Shown here one piece after another: positions 16,182-24,999 of a stretch of 64,000 nt of DNA; position 1 is the stretch's first letter; each line of letters opens with the position of its first letter. Position numbers and translations under genes: made by a program. A model generated the notes under the pieces. The model saw nothing but the letters and a program-made list of their open reading frames with translations, had not been told where the DNA came from and ran no database searches. Source of the DNA: an uncultured Bacteroidales bacterium. Its GTDB lineage: Bacteria; Bacteroidota; Bacteroidia; Bacteroidales; Paludibacteraceae. The stretch lies in contig CAMUYI010000001.1 in the NCBI GenBank assembly GCA_947164985.1, positions 1 to 64,000 on the forward strand, given 5' to 3'.

Positions 16182-16853
16182 ATGAAAACACCTAGGATAC
16201 ACAGAGAAGGACGCGGATTGATCGTGGGTACCGTACTGCTACTTTTTATCATCAATGTACCTATTTATTTGTTTGTGCAACCGCATTGGATCTTCGCCGT
16301 CACGCTTATCCTGACCGCGATGTTACTGGTCTTCGTCACCTATTTCTTCCGCAATCCTGTGCGGGTACTCGAGATTGACGATCCGAACTTCATCATCGCG
16401 CCGGCTGACGGTCGTGTGGTAGTGGTGGAACCGACCGAAGAGAACGAGTATTTCCATGAGAAAAAGCTGCAAGTGTCGATCTTCATGTCGCCCTTTAACG
16501 TCCATGCTAACTGGTATCCGATCGAAGGGACGGTACTGGTGAGCGAGCATCAGAAAGGTCGTCATCAAGGCGCTTGGCTGCCCAAATCGAGTATTGAGAA
16601 CGAACGTTCGTTGGTAGTCATCGAGACGCCAAACAAAGTGCAGATCGCCCTTCGTCAGGTAGCCGGAGCCATGGCTCGTCGTATCGTGACCTATGCCAAA
16701 CCCGGCCATCAGGCGCACCGGAATACGCACCTCGGTTTCATCAAATTAGGTTCGCGCGTGGATATGTACCTGCCGCTGAACACCGAGATGTTTGTCGAAG
16801 TCGGCGAAGCCGTTCGCGGTAATGAGACGATCATCGGAAGGCTTTCCGATTAA
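16182..16853 (+). CDS. psd: Phosphatidylserine decarboxylase proenzyme
   Basis: Converts phosphatidylserine to phosphatidylethanolamine at the inner membrane. 223 residues, the short form used by Bacteroidetes. Two N-terminal membrane helices (about 10-55) precede the catalytic part. The autocleavage site that makes the pyruvoyl cofactor is LGSR near residue 188 (family motif LGST/LGSR). Upstream motifs are IIAPADGRVVVVE and SIFMSPFNVHANWYP, the latter carrying the conserved His. No phosphatidylserine synthase gene is in the window. Confidence 0.95.
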   Translation: MKTPRIHREGRGLIVGTVLLLFIINVPIYLFVQPHWIFAVTLILTAMLLVFVTYFFRNPVRVLEIDDPNFIIAPADGRVVVVEPTEENEYFHEKKLQVSIFMSPFNVHANWYPIEGTVLVSEHQKGRHQGAWLPKSSIENERSLVVIETPNKVQIALRQVAGAMARRIVTYAKPGHQAHRNTHLGFIKLGSRVDMYLPLNTEMFVEVGEAVRGNETIIGRLSD

Positions 16854-16888
16854 TTGTAAATTGTGAATTGTAAATTGAAAATTGATAA
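16852..16888 (+). repeat. 7-nt repeat spacer before deoC
   Basis: AATTGTA/AATTGTG/AATTGAA units fill the gap between psd and deoC. Confidence 0.8.
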
Positions 16889-16892
16889 TACT

Positions 16893-17771
16893 ATGAACTT
16901 TGAAGAATTATTTGCGCAGTACCCCTGCCCGTTTACCGATGAGCAAGTGAAGGCTCAAGTGGCTGACATCGAAGCGAAGCATTTCGCAGAGAACAATAAC
17001 ATCGAGGTATGGAAAGAATGCCTCCATCAGATCGACTACACGACGCTCAGCGCCGATGATACGATCGCTAAAGTAGAGTTCATGGCGAACGCCGTTAATA
17101 ACTTCGAAAAGGACTTCCCGGGTATCCCGAATGTAGCTGCTATCTGCGTTTATCCGGCCATGGCAGAGTACACCCGCAAAGCCCTCAAGGATCCGAAATT
17201 TAATATCGCTTGCGTCAGCGGTGGTTTCCCTGCTTCGCAGACATTCATCGAGGTGAAGATCGCTGAGACCGCACTCGCTATCAAGAGTGGCGCTACAGAG
17301 ATCGACATCGTCCTCTCCGTCGGAAAGTTCCTCGAAGGCAACTACCAGGAGTGCTTCGACGAGATCGCTGAACTCAAAGCAGTCTGCGGAGACAAACACC
17401 TCAAAGTGATCCTCGAGACCGGACTCCTCAAAACCGCAGAAAACATCTGGAAAGCATCGATCCTCTCCATGGCAGCAGGTTGCGATTTCATCAAGACCTC
17501 TACCGGTAAGATCAGCGTGAACGCTACACCGGAGGCTACCTTCATCATGTGCAACGCTATTAAGGCTTGGCGTGAGAAGACCGGCATCAAGATGGGTTAC
17601 AAACCTGCCGGTGGCGTATCGACGACCGAAGAGGCCGTTCAACACTTCACCCTCGTCAAAGAGATCTTGGGCGAAGAGTGGCTCAACAACGAGTGGTTCC
17701 GTTTCGGCGCTTCCCGTCTGGCGAACAACTTACTTTCTTCTATAGTAGGTAAAGAAACAAAATATTTCTAA
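16893..17771 (+). CDS. deoC: Deoxyribose-phosphate aldolase
   Basis: Splits 2-deoxyribose 5-phosphate into glyceraldehyde 3-phosphate and acetaldehyde (class I aldolase, Schiff base). 292 residues, the longer DeoC form. The Schiff-base lysine is in DFIKTSTGKI, and a second active-site lysine in GYKPAGGVST; VLETGLLKTAENIW lies before it. ATG 16893 (MNFEELFAQY) is preferred to one ten codons upstream in repeat DNA. Its stop overlaps the ATG of the next gene by one base. No other nucleoside catabolism gene is adjacent. Confidence 0.95.
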   Translation: MNFEELFAQYPCPFTDEQVKAQVADIEAKHFAENNNIEVWKECLHQIDYTTLSADDTIAKVEFMANAVNNFEKDFPGIPNVAAICVYPAMAEYTRKALKDPKFNIACVSGGFPASQTFIEVKIAETALAIKSGATEIDIVLSVGKFLEGNYQECFDEIAELKAVCGDKHLKVILETGLLKTAENIWKASILSMAAGCDFIKTSTGKISVNATPEATFIMCNAIKAWREKTGIKMGYKPAGGVSTTEEAVQHFTLVKEILGEEWLNNEWFRFGASRLANNLLSSIVGKETKYF

Positions 17772-20116
17772 TGAATAAGATTTTATCTAAGAAATTTTTC
17801 TCGGACAATGTAGCGGAGCTTGTAGTTGAAGCTCCGCTTATTGCCCGTAGTCGTCGTGCCGGTCATTTCGTGATCATTCGTGTAGATGATCATTCGGAGC
17901 GTGTGCCCTTGACCATCGCCGACGCAGATATCGAAAAGGGTACGATCACGCTGGTCGTACAACAGATCGGTGTCTCGACCCATAAACTGCTGGCATTAGA
18001 GCCCGGTGACATGATCCATGATGTGGTAGGTCCGCTCGGTCGTGCGACGCGTATTGAGAACTACGGTACGGTCGTTTGTGCCTGCGGTGGTGTCGGTGCA
18101 GCACCTATGCTGCCGATTGCCGAAGCACTCAAGAAAGCCGGCAATAAAGTGATCACCGTCCTTGCGGCGCGTAACAAAGACCTGCTTATCCTTCAAGAAG
18201 AGTTGGCGAAGTGGTCCGACGAGGTCATCATCATGACCGATGACGGTTCGGCGGGTCAACAAGGTGTCGTCACCGTAGGTGTGGAGCAAGTCATTAACCG
18301 CGAGCAGGTCGATAAGTGTATCACCATCGGTCCGGCTATCATGATGAAGTTCGTTGCCCTCACGACCGCCAAGTATAACATCCCTACCGAAGCCAGCCTC
18401 AACACCATCATGGTCGATGGCACCGGTATGTGCGGCGCGTGTCGCGTCACCGTCGGCGGCAAGACCAAGTTCGTTTGTGTTGATGGACCGGAGTTCGATG
18501 CCCACGCCGTGGACTGGAACGAGATGCTCAGCCGAATGAAAGCTTTCAAAGCCGAAGAAGCAGAGGCACTCGAAGCATATCAGTCCCACCAAGCCTCCAA
18601 AGAAGGTAGTTCCCCGACGGTCAACCGACAGTCAACCGACGGTCAAAGCCAAGGTAAGGCTACTGTAAAGCCGGTCGAGCCCTTCGAAGGCAAGCCCAAA
18701 GACCGTGTAGCCATCCCTCGTGTGCAGATGCCGGAACTGCGTCCGGAAGTACGTGTCAAGAGCCTCCACGAAGAAGTCAACCAAGGCCTGACATTCGAGC
18801 AGGCTATCACGGAGTCCCATCGTTGTCTCAACTGTAAGAACCCGACCTGCGTACAAGGATGTCCGGTGAATATCAACATCCCGGGGTTCATCAAGAAGCT
18901 TGAAACAGGTGACGTTCTCGGCGCTGCAGCGGTCATCAAAGAGTCTTCCTCTCTGCCTGCTGTCTGCGGCCGTGTCTGCCCGCAAGAGAAACAATGCGAA
19001 TCGCAGTGTATCCACCTTAAGATGGGTCATCCTGCTGTAGCAATCGGTTACCTCGAGCGTTTCTGCGCCGACTTTGCCAATAATCTTACAGCGAAGCGGT
19101 CTTACAGCGGAAGCGGTCTTACAGGCGAAGCCGATCTTACAGCGAAGCGGTCCAAAATAGCGGTCGTCGGCTCCGGTCCTGCCGGACTGACTTTCGCCGG
19201 CGATGCAGCCAAGTACGGCTACGAAGTGCATGTGTTCGAAGCGCTGCACGAGATCGGCGGTGTACTCAAATATGGTATCCCGGAGTTCCGTCTGCCGAAT
19301 CGCATCGTCGATATCGAGATAGATGGTCTGCGTGCGCTGGGCGTACAGTTCCACACAGATACGATCATCGGTAAGACCATCACGGTAAAAGAACTCGAAG
19401 AGCAAGGTTTCAAGGGTATCTTCGTCGGTTCAGGAGCCGGTCTGCCGCGTTTCATGAATATTCCGGGAGAGAACCTCAACGGCGTCATGTCGTCCAATGA
19501 GTACCTGACCCGCGTCAACCTCATGGACGCGTCCAATCCTGCTACCGACACGCCGATCTTATACGGTAAGAACGTTGCCATCATCGGTGGTGGTAACACC
19601 GCCATGGATGCCGTTCGTACCGCCAAACGCCTCGGTGCAGAGCGCGCGATGATCATCTACCGCCGTTCGGAAGACGAGATGCCGGCGCGTATCGAAGAGG
19701 TACATCACGCCAAACAGGAAGGTATTGAGTTCATGACGCTTCATAACCCGATCGAGTACCACGCCGATGAGAACGGTCGTGTATGCGAAGCAGTACTGCA
19801 AGTTATGGAGCTGGGCGAACCCGATGAATCGGGTCGTCGCAGTCCGGTACCGGTAGAAGGTAAGACCGTCACCATCCCCGTGGACCTCGTCATCGTTGCC
19901 GTAGGCGTTAGTCCGAACCCGCTTATCCCGTCGTCGGTATCCGGCCTCGAGATCAGCAAGAAAGGTACGATCGTCGTCAACGAAGGCATGCAATCGGCTA
20001 TCCCGACCATCTTCGCCGGAGGTGATATCGTTCGCGGCGGTGCAACCGTCATCCTCGCCATGTCTGACGGCCGCAAAGCCGCAGCTGCTATGCACGAGTA
20101 CTTGAGTAATTCTTAA
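17771..20116 (+). CDS. NfnAB/SudAB-type fusion: ferredoxin:NAD(P) oxidoreductase
   Basis: A 781-residue fusion of two flavoprotein subunits. Residues 1-250 are a ferredoxin-reductase-like module (FAD/NAD-binding; 2Fe-2S cluster around MCGACRVTVGGKTKFVC). Residues 300-781 are a GltD-like module: two Cys clusters CLNCKNPTCVQGC and CGRVCPQEKQCESQC for iron-sulfur centres, a GSGPAG FAD site near 467, and an IIGGGNTAMD NAD(P) site near 603. Split homologues form NADH-dependent ferredoxin:NADP oxidoreductase or sulfide dehydrogenase; Bacteroidales often carry this fusion (named as a PyrK/GltA bifunctional protein). Two linkers hold tandem DNA repeats: 11-nt units at 18614-18646 and 16-nt units at 19085-19151. 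Confidence 0.92.
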   Translation: MNKILSKKFFSDNVAELVVEAPLIARSRRAGHFVIIRVDDHSERVPLTIADADIEKGTITLVVQQIGVSTHKLLALEPGDMIHDVVGPLGRATRIENYGTVVCACGGVGAAPMLPIAEALKKAGNKVITVLAARNKDLLILQEELAKWSDEVIIMTDDGSAGQQGVVTVGVEQVINREQVDKCITIGPAIMMKFVALTTAKYNIPTEASLNTIMVDGTGMCGACRVTVGGKTKFVCVDGPEFDAHAVDWNEMLSRMKAFKAEEAEALEAYQSHQASKEGSSPTVNRQSTDGQSQGKATVKPVEPFEGKPKDRVAIPRVQMPELRPEVRVKSLHEEVNQGLTFEQAITESHRCLNCKNPTCVQGCPVNINIPGFIKKLETGDVLGAAAVIKESSSLPAVCGRVCPQEKQCESQCIHLKMGHPAVAIGYLERFCADFANNLTAKRSYSGSGLTGEADLTAKRSKIAVVGSGPAGLTFAGDAAKYGYEVHVFEALHEIGGVLKYGIPEFRLPNRIVDIEIDGLRALGVQFHTDTIIGKTITVKELEEQGFKGIFVGSGAGLPRFMNIPGENLNGVMSSNEYLTRVNLMDASNPATDTPILYGKNVAIIGGGNTAMDAVRTAKRLGAERAMIIYRRSEDEMPARIEEVHHAKQEGIEFMTLHNPIEYHADENGRVCEAVLQVMELGEPDESGRRSPVPVEGKTVTIPVDLVIVAVGVSPNPLIPSSVSGLEISKKGTIVVNEGMQSAIPTIFAGGDIVRGGATVILAMSDGRKAAAAMHEYLSNS
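18614..18646 (+). repeat. 11-nt tandem repeat in a domain linker
   Basis: Three copies of CCGACGGTCAA (middle copy with one change) encode 11 residues, VNRQST among them, in the linker between the two halves of the oxidoreductase. Confidence 0.85.
19085..19151 (+). repeat. 16-nt tandem repeat inside the oxidoreductase gene
   Basis: Four units of CTTACAGCGAAGCGGT (16, 17, 18 and 16 nt) encode LTAKRSYSGSGLTGEADLTA just before the FAD-binding GSGPAG motif. The same unit occurs four times in the glycosyltransferase gene at 25350-25413. Confidence 0.9.
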
Positions 20117-20140
20117 TTTTTAATTTTGAATTTTTAATTG
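20109..20140 (+). repeat. 7-nt repeat spacer carrying a TTG start
   Basis: TTTTTAA/TTTTGAA units between the oxidoreductase and dacB; the TTG start of dacB lies in the last unit. Confidence 0.7.
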
Positions 20141-21520
20141 AGTTTACTCGTCGCCATATTACTCTCTGTCAATTTCCTGACAAGCCACCCGCTTACGGGG
20201 CAGGCGAATATGTCCGTGTTGGTGCAGAACCTCAACACGGGTGAGGTGATTGACAGTTATCGGCCGGATCATGTCGTACCGCCGGCATCGGTGATGAAAC
20301 TCCTCACCACCGGTGCAGCCCTCGAGACCATGGGACCGGGATTCCGTTTCCCTACTATCCTCGAGTACACCGGCACGATTGAGAACGGCATACTACATGG
20401 CTATCTGTACATTAAAGGCAGTTGTGACCCATCCTTGGGATGGAAAGGTCGCACCGCTTTCCTTGACAAATGGATCAAAGCCATCCGAGAAGCCGGTATT
20501 CAGAAGATAGACGGAGCGGTTATAGCCGACATGACGATGTTGGACGCCGAAGCACAGAACCCCAACTGGCTCTGCGAGGACGCCGGTAACTACTATGCAC
20601 CGGGTATCTTCGCGCTCAATTATTACGGCAACACGATGAATATCGTGCTGCAGAGCGGTGAACCCGGTAGTGTAGCCAAAGTGCTGAAAACCGAACCGGC
20701 TGTCGAAGACATCTATTTCATTAATCATATCCGTTGCGACAAGATCACGTACGATGGGGCTTTTGTGAGCGGTCTACCCTATAGCCGCGAACGCTACCTG
20801 ACCGGTGCCGTGCCGTCCAACTTAGGTACGTTCGGTGTCAAGGGTGACTTACCAAATCCGGGTTTACTATTGGCACGTCATCTGACAAATCGTCTGCGCG
20901 AAGCAGGAATAAATGTCAAACGCGATGCTACGTACATCGCGGACTACAACCCGCTGACACCACCTCGGACGGTCATTTATACCCATTATTCCGAACCGCT
21001 GTCGGAGATCATCAAGGAGACGAATGTCAACAGTAACAACCTCTACGCAGAGGCCTTATTCCGGTATCTCGGTACGCGGTATACCCTACCCGGCACGATC
21101 CATAACAGTCAAGACTTACTGCGGGACTACTGGCGGCGCAGAGGTGTAAATATCCAAAATGCCATCATTAAAGACGGTTGTGGTCTGGCTCCGCAAGACG
21201 CGGTCAGCGCCAAGACTTTTGTTCAACTGCTGACTATCATGTCTCGCAGTGAGAATAAAGAGGCATGGTTCGCCTCGCTGCCCGTCAGCGGACAGAGCGG
21301 GACCCTCAAGAGCCTATGTCCTCAGACCGAACTGGAAGGACGTATTCACGCCAAGAGCGGTACAATTGCCGGCACGAAGAATTTCGCAGGATATATCGAC
21401 ATGCCCAACGGGGATACCTGGGTCTTTGCGATCCTTATCAACTCCGCGCCCGGTAAAGCCAAAAACGTGCAACATGTGATCCAACAATACCTGTTAGATG
21501 TATATCGAGCAAACAAATAG
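20138..21520 (+). CDS. dacB: D-alanyl-D-alanine carboxypeptidase/endopeptidase (PBP4, S13 family)
   Basis: A periplasmic penicillin-binding protein that trims or cleaves peptidoglycan cross-links. 460 residues with the three active-site motifs in order: SVMK (SxxK, near 52), SNN (SxN, in VNSNNLYAEALFR) and KSGT (in HAKSGTIAG). The large insert between SxxK and SxN is typical of S13. It starts at a TTG (20138) with a short signal LLVAILLSVNF. It overlaps birA by 23 nt, so translation is probably coupled. Confidence 0.93.
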   Translation: MSLLVAILLSVNFLTSHPLTGQANMSVLVQNLNTGEVIDSYRPDHVVPPASVMKLLTTGAALETMGPGFRFPTILEYTGTIENGILHGYLYIKGSCDPSLGWKGRTAFLDKWIKAIREAGIQKIDGAVIADMTMLDAEAQNPNWLCEDAGNYYAPGIFALNYYGNTMNIVLQSGEPGSVAKVLKTEPAVEDIYFINHIRCDKITYDGAFVSGLPYSRERYLTGAVPSNLGTFGVKGDLPNPGLLLARHLTNRLREAGINVKRDATYIADYNPLTPPRTVIYTHYSEPLSEIIKETNVNSNNLYAEALFRYLGTRYTLPGTIHNSQDLLRDYWRRRGVNIQNAIIKDGCGLAPQDAVSAKTFVQLLTIMSRSENKEAWFASLPVSGQSGTLKSLCPQTELEGRIHAKSGTIAGTKNFAGYIDMPNGDTWVFAILINSAPGKAKNVQHVIQQYLLDVYRANK

Positions 21521-22283
21521 TACCAATACGCTGATCAAGGAGATGGTCGCCAGAGGTGAGCCATTTCCCGATGAACCCATATGGATCATAACCGGTTACG
21601 TTCGTGCCGGCTACCAAACGGCGGGTCGTGGTCAGGCGGGCAACGGTTGGGAGAGTGAGCCCAATAAAAACCTGCTGTGTTCTATTTTAATGGACATCAG
21701 CCGGTGGCACTTATCGCTCAGTCCTTTCTGCCTCAGTATGACCGTTTGTAACGCGATCCATCAGCTGGTTGGGTCTTTACTTAGTCAAGCCGGAGTCTCG
21801 AAGAAAAAGCTCTCCATCAAATGGCCGAACGATATTTATTGGGGCGACAAGAAACTGGCAGGTATTCTCATCGAGAATATGTATGACGGTTGTGAGATCC
21901 GACATATGATAGCAGGTATCGGTCTGAATGTGAACCAAACGGAATTTAAGTCCGACGCACCGAACCCCGTTTCGCTTAAACAGATCACCGGTCGCGACTA
22001 TGACCTGGATAAGTTGATGAACCGTCTGCTAAGCGTACTGGATAAAGCGCTTATGGAATCCGGTGAGGAGTATTACAAAGCGCACCTCTATCGCAAAGGC
22101 GGTTACTGGCCGTTCGTAGAACGCGAAGTGACGACGGAGCCTACCATGAACGCGGACCAACAAACCGAAGGACAATTCATGGCGCAGATAGAAGATATCT
22201 TAGCTGACGGCGAGATCGTTCTTAAAGACCCAGAAGGAAAAGAACGAATATATCATTTTAAACAAATACGATACGTAGTATGA
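21498..22283 (+). CDS. birA: Biotin--[acetyl-CoA-carboxylase] ligase
   Basis: Activates biotin with ATP and attaches it to the biotin carboxyl carrier protein. 261 residues without the N-terminal DNA-binding domain of E. coli BirA, so it is a ligase only. Motifs: TAGRGQAGNGWES (biotin/ATP loop), KWPNDIYWGDKKLAGILIE (catalytic lysine in KWPND) and AGIGLNVNQ. It overlaps dacB at the start and rfbB at the end (ATGA), inside a tight run of plus-strand genes. Confidence 0.95.
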   Translation: MYIEQTNSTNTLIKEMVARGEPFPDEPIWIITGYVRAGYQTAGRGQAGNGWESEPNKNLLCSILMDISRWHLSLSPFCLSMTVCNAIHQLVGSLLSQAGVSKKKLSIKWPNDIYWGDKKLAGILIENMYDGCEIRHMIAGIGLNVNQTEFKSDAPNPVSLKQITGRDYDLDKLMNRLLSVLDKALMESGEEYYKAHLYRKGGYWPFVEREVTTEPTMNADQQTEGQFMAQIEDILADGEIVLKDPEGKERIYHFKQIRYVV

Positions 22284-23416
22284 AAAAGAGTATCATCATC
22301 ACCGGCGGAGCCGGATTTATTGGAAGTCATGTCGTTCGCTTGTTTGTGAACAAGTACCCGGACTACCGGATTATCAATGTGGACAAGTTAACTTATGCCG
22401 GTAACTTGGCGAACCTCAAAGATATTGAGGACAAACCGAACTACCGCTTCGTGCGTGCCGACATCTGCGACTTCGACACCATCTTTGCGTTGATGCAAGA
22501 GGAACATGTGACCGGCGTTATTCATCTCGCTGCAGAGAGTCATGTGGACCGTTCCATCAAGGATCCTTTCACCTTCGCCCGCACCAATGTCATGGGTACG
22601 CTCTCCATGCTGCAGGCAGCTAAACTGTACTGGGAGAGCCTGCCGGAGAAATGGGAAGGCAAGCGTTTCTACCATATCTCGACCGATGAGGTCTATGGTG
22701 CGCTCCAGTTGACGCATCCCGAAGGTATCCAACCGCCGTTCACCACCAAAGCATCATCCGGTGAGCACCACCTCGCCTATGGCGAAGATTTCTTCTATGA
22801 GACCACGAAGTACAATCCGCATTCGCCCTACTCGGCATCGAAAGCCTCGTCGGACCATTTCGTTCGTGCTTTCCATGACACCTACGGCATGCCGACCATC
22901 GTCACCAACTGCTCGAATAACTACGGTCCGTACCAATTCCCGGAGAAGCTCATCCCGCTGTTCATCAATAATATCCGTCATCGCAAACCGCTGCCGGTGT
23001 ACGGTAAGGGTGAGAACGTGCGCGATTGGTTGTACGTAGTAGATCACGCACGCGCGATCGATATGATCTTCCATAACGGCAAGATCGCCGAGACCTATAA
23101 TATCGGTGGTTTCAACGAGTGGAAAAACATCGACATCATCAAGACCATCATCAAGACCGTCGATCGTCTGCTCGGGCGTCCCGAAGGTGCAGACATCGAT
23201 CTCATCACTTATGTCACCGACCGCGCCGGACACGATATGCGTTATGCGATCGACTCGACGAAGTTGCAACGCGAGTTGGGTTGGGAACCGAGTCTCCAGT
23301 TCGAAGAAGGTATTGAGAAGACTGTTCAGTGGTATCTCGATAACCAGGAATGGCTCGATAACATCACCTCCGGTGAGTACGAGAAATACTACGACGACAT
23401 GTACAAGAATCGTTAA
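22280..23416 (+). CDS. rfbB: dTDP-glucose 4,6-dehydratase
   Basis: Second step of dTDP-L-rhamnose synthesis: makes dTDP-4-keto-6-deoxyglucose. 378 residues, extended SDR family. NAD-binding GGAGFIGSH near residue 9, the STDEVYG motif near 135 with catalytic Asp/Glu, and YSASKASSDH (catalytic YxxxK) near 185. rfbC and rfbD are 15 kb away at 38.6-40.1 kb and rfbA is not in the window, so the pathway genes are split. A strong hairpin terminator follows. Confidence 0.95.
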   Translation: MKKSIIITGGAGFIGSHVVRLFVNKYPDYRIINVDKLTYAGNLANLKDIEDKPNYRFVRADICDFDTIFALMQEEHVTGVIHLAAESHVDRSIKDPFTFARTNVMGTLSMLQAAKLYWESLPEKWEGKRFYHISTDEVYGALQLTHPEGIQPPFTTKASSGEHHLAYGEDFFYETTKYNPHSPYSASKASSDHFVRAFHDTYGMPTIVTNCSNNYGPYQFPEKLIPLFINNIRHRKPLPVYGKGENVRDWLYVVDHARAIDMIFHNGKIAETYNIGGFNEWKNIDIIKTIIKTVDRLLGRPEGADIDLITYVTDRAGHDMRYAIDSTKLQRELGWEPSLQFEEGIEKTVQWYLDNQEWLDNITSGEYEKYYDDMYKNR

Positions 23417-23420
23417 AAAT

Positions 23421-23444
23421 AAAGGACGCTCGAAAGCGTCCTTT
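23421..23444. terminator. Bidirectional terminator between rfbB and the AraC gene
   Basis: Perfect hairpin AAAGGACGCT-CGAA-AGCGTCCTTT between convergent genes, with A and T tracts on the two sides. It abuts the AraC gene stop. Confidence 0.9.
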
Positions 23445-23445
23445 A

Positions 23446-24291
23446 TTATGCATTCCGATAAGCCTTCGGCGTGACGCCGACACGGGATTTGAAGAAGCGG
23501 TTAAAGAATGCCACATTATCAAAGCCCAGATTCAATGCGATCTCTTTGACTTGCAGGTTCGTGATCTTCAATTGACTCTTAGCATCTGTGATGATGGCCT
23601 CGATGATGATATCACCTGCTGTTCTGTCTCCTACCGCTTTGATGGTTGAGCAGAGGTGCGGCAAGGTAAGACGCATCGCGTCTGCGTACTGACTCACATG
23701 ATGCCACTCATGGTAGTGCTTGAGCACTAACTGACAGTAATCCTGATAGATCTCCGTCTTACGATCCATAGGTTTGACCAGATACTCATCCTGCTCATGA
23801 GCATACTTGGCATAACTCGTCCGCAGCAGATTGAAGATATGTACCATCTTCTCGGTATCGAGCATCGTCGGTTCGGCATTAAGCGCTGCAACGATGGTGT
23901 CGTACATCGAGCACAAGACTTTCACATGGTTCTCACAGATACTCAATTTCGGCGAATGTAACTGCAACGCAGAGAGGGACATTTTGTTATTCACCGTATA
24001 TTTCTCCAAGAACCTACTACCAAACACGATCCAATACACCAAGGCATCCTCGGAGAACTCACGGATAAACAGAAAACTACCCGGCTCCAAGAGCAAAATA
24101 TCGTTCTGCTTGAATTCATAATCGGTCACATTGATCGTTGCACGCGCGGTACCACGAACCAATAACGCGTACACACCGCATTTGATTTTACACGGATACC
24201 GACCATACTCGTTCATCAACTTACCACTCGCATCGCCGATCATATAGTCCCCGTACGGACAGTCCACAATAGGAATATTATTTTCTTTCAT
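23446..24291 (-). CDS. AraC-family transcriptional regulator
   Basis: 281 residues: an N-terminal cupin-like sensing half (about 1-150, PIVDCPYGDYMIGDASG and LLLEPGSFLFI) and a C-terminal pair of helix-turn-helix motifs ending in the family signature NLGFDNVAFFNRFFKSRVGVTPKAYR. ATG 24291 is chosen because the promoter at 24318-24348 excludes the longer frame to 24360. Neighbours give no hint of its regulon. Confidence 0.93.
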   Translation of the reverse strand: MKENNIPIVDCPYGDYMIGDASGKLMNEYGRYPCKIKCGVYALLVRGTARATINVTDYEFKQNDILLLEPGSFLFIREFSEDALVYWIVFGSRFLEKYTVNNKMSLSALQLHSPKLSICENHVKVLCSMYDTIVAALNAEPTMLDTEKMVHIFNLLRTSYAKYAHEQDEYLVKPMDRKTEIYQDYCQLVLKHYHEWHHVSQYADAMRLTLPHLCSTIKAVGDRTAGDIIIEAIITDAKSQLKITNLQVKEIALNLGFDNVAFFNRFFKSRVGVTPKAYRNA

Positions 24292-24317
24292 CTTAATAAT
24301 TGTATCAAAATTTGGTG

Positions 24318-24348
24318 CAAAGGTACAGCTTTTTTTTGAATTATGCAA
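24318..24348 (-). promoter_or_regulatory. Promoter of the AraC-family gene
   Basis: On the minus strand: TTGCATAATTCA (24337-24348) and TACCTTTG (24318-24325), 31 nt in all. Confidence 0.85.
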
Positions 24349-24380
24349 ATATTCGTGCATAATTCTTAAATTTTATGCAT

Positions 24381-24412
24381 AAAAAAAAGAAGAACCTCTT
24401 ACGAGATTCTTC
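24381..24412 (-). terminator. Terminator after rpsT
   Basis: Minus strand: GAAGAATCTCGTAAGAGGTT closes with TTCTTC, followed by a run of T. It lies 26 nt past the rpsT stop. Confidence 0.85.
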
Positions 24413-24437
24413 CGTTTGACCTAAATGCGTATCGCTA

Positions 24438-24692
24438 TTACGCCATCTTATTGATCATGCGAGCGAGCTTCGACTTGAGGTTAGAAGCTTTGTTCACGTG
24501 AATAATGTGACGCTTAGCCAGCTTGTCCAGCATAGATGCTACCTTTGGCAGAGCTGCAGCTGCAGCGGCTTTGTCAGTAGTCTTACGCAAGTCACGAACA
24601 GCGTTACGTGCAGTTTTTGCGTAGTAGTGGTTGTGTGCTTTGCGTGCTGCCGTTTGGCGGATACGCTTCAAAGAGCTTTTATGATTTGCCAT
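24438..24692 (-). CDS. rpsT: 30S ribosomal protein S20
   Basis: 84 residues, highly basic; opens [21 protein letters not shown] and ends MINKMA, as expected for S20, which binds the 5' domain of 16S rRNA early in assembly. It lies downstream of tRNA-Glu on the same strand and probably shares the 24944-24974 promoter. Its leader carries a perfect GGTTCG/CGAACC hairpin (24711-24727). Confidence 0.97.
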   Translation of the reverse strand: MANHKSSLKRIRQTAARKAHNHYYAKTARNAVRDLRKTTDKAAAAAALPKVASMLDKLAKRHIIHVNKASNLKSKLARMINKMA

Positions 24693-24710
24693 CTTTGTTG
24701 TTTGTTTTGT

Positions 24711-24727
24711 GGTTCGACTCGCGAACC
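24711..24727 (-). other. Hairpin in the rpsT leader
   Basis: GGTTCG-CGAGT-CGAACC on the minus strand, 19 nt before the rpsT start. It could mark processing between tRNA-Glu and rpsT or control S20 synthesis; undecided. Confidence 0.5.
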
Positions 24728-24795
24728 TTAGTTTAGTAATATCCGTCGGCTTTGAGAGGATCAGCCTCAGGACTTGACTTTAGGGAAGGTCTTTG

Positions 24796-24867
24796 TAGTG
24801 CCAAGGGGAATCGAACCCCTATTGCAAGAATGAAAATCTTGAGTACTAACCGTTATACGATGGCACC
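24796..24867 (-). tRNA. tRNA-Glu (anticodon TTC)
   Basis: 72 nt, folds as a cloverleaf: acceptor GGTGCCA/TGGCACT, D stem GTAT/GTAC, anticodon stem CAAGA/TCTTG with loop TTTTCAT, T arm AGGGG-TTCGATT-CCCCT. CCA is not encoded. Confidence 0.95.
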
Positions 24868-24943
24868 CGGAGGTGTCCCCGTTAATCGGGGAAACCGGCT
24901 TCCGCCGGAAGGGGCATCACTATACCCCGAGCTAAAAAGCGTG
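24868..24943 (-). other. Leader of tRNA-Glu with three hairpins
   Basis: Between the promoter and tRNA-Glu there are three stems in a row: CCCCG/CGGGG (24877-24891), CCGGC/GCCGG with a four-base loop (24895-24908), and GGGG/CCCC (24911-24928). Unusually structured for a short tRNA 5' leader. Confidence 0.6.
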
Positions 24944-24974
24944 CAAAAGTACTGCTTTTTTTTGAATTGTGCAA
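24944..24974 (-). promoter_or_regulatory. Promoter of tRNA-Glu and probably rpsT
   Basis: Minus strand: TTGCACAATTCA (24963-24974) and TACTTTTG (24944-24951), spacing 31 nt. Confidence 0.8.
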
Positions 24975-24999
24975 ATATTTTTGCATTTTTTTGCAAAAT

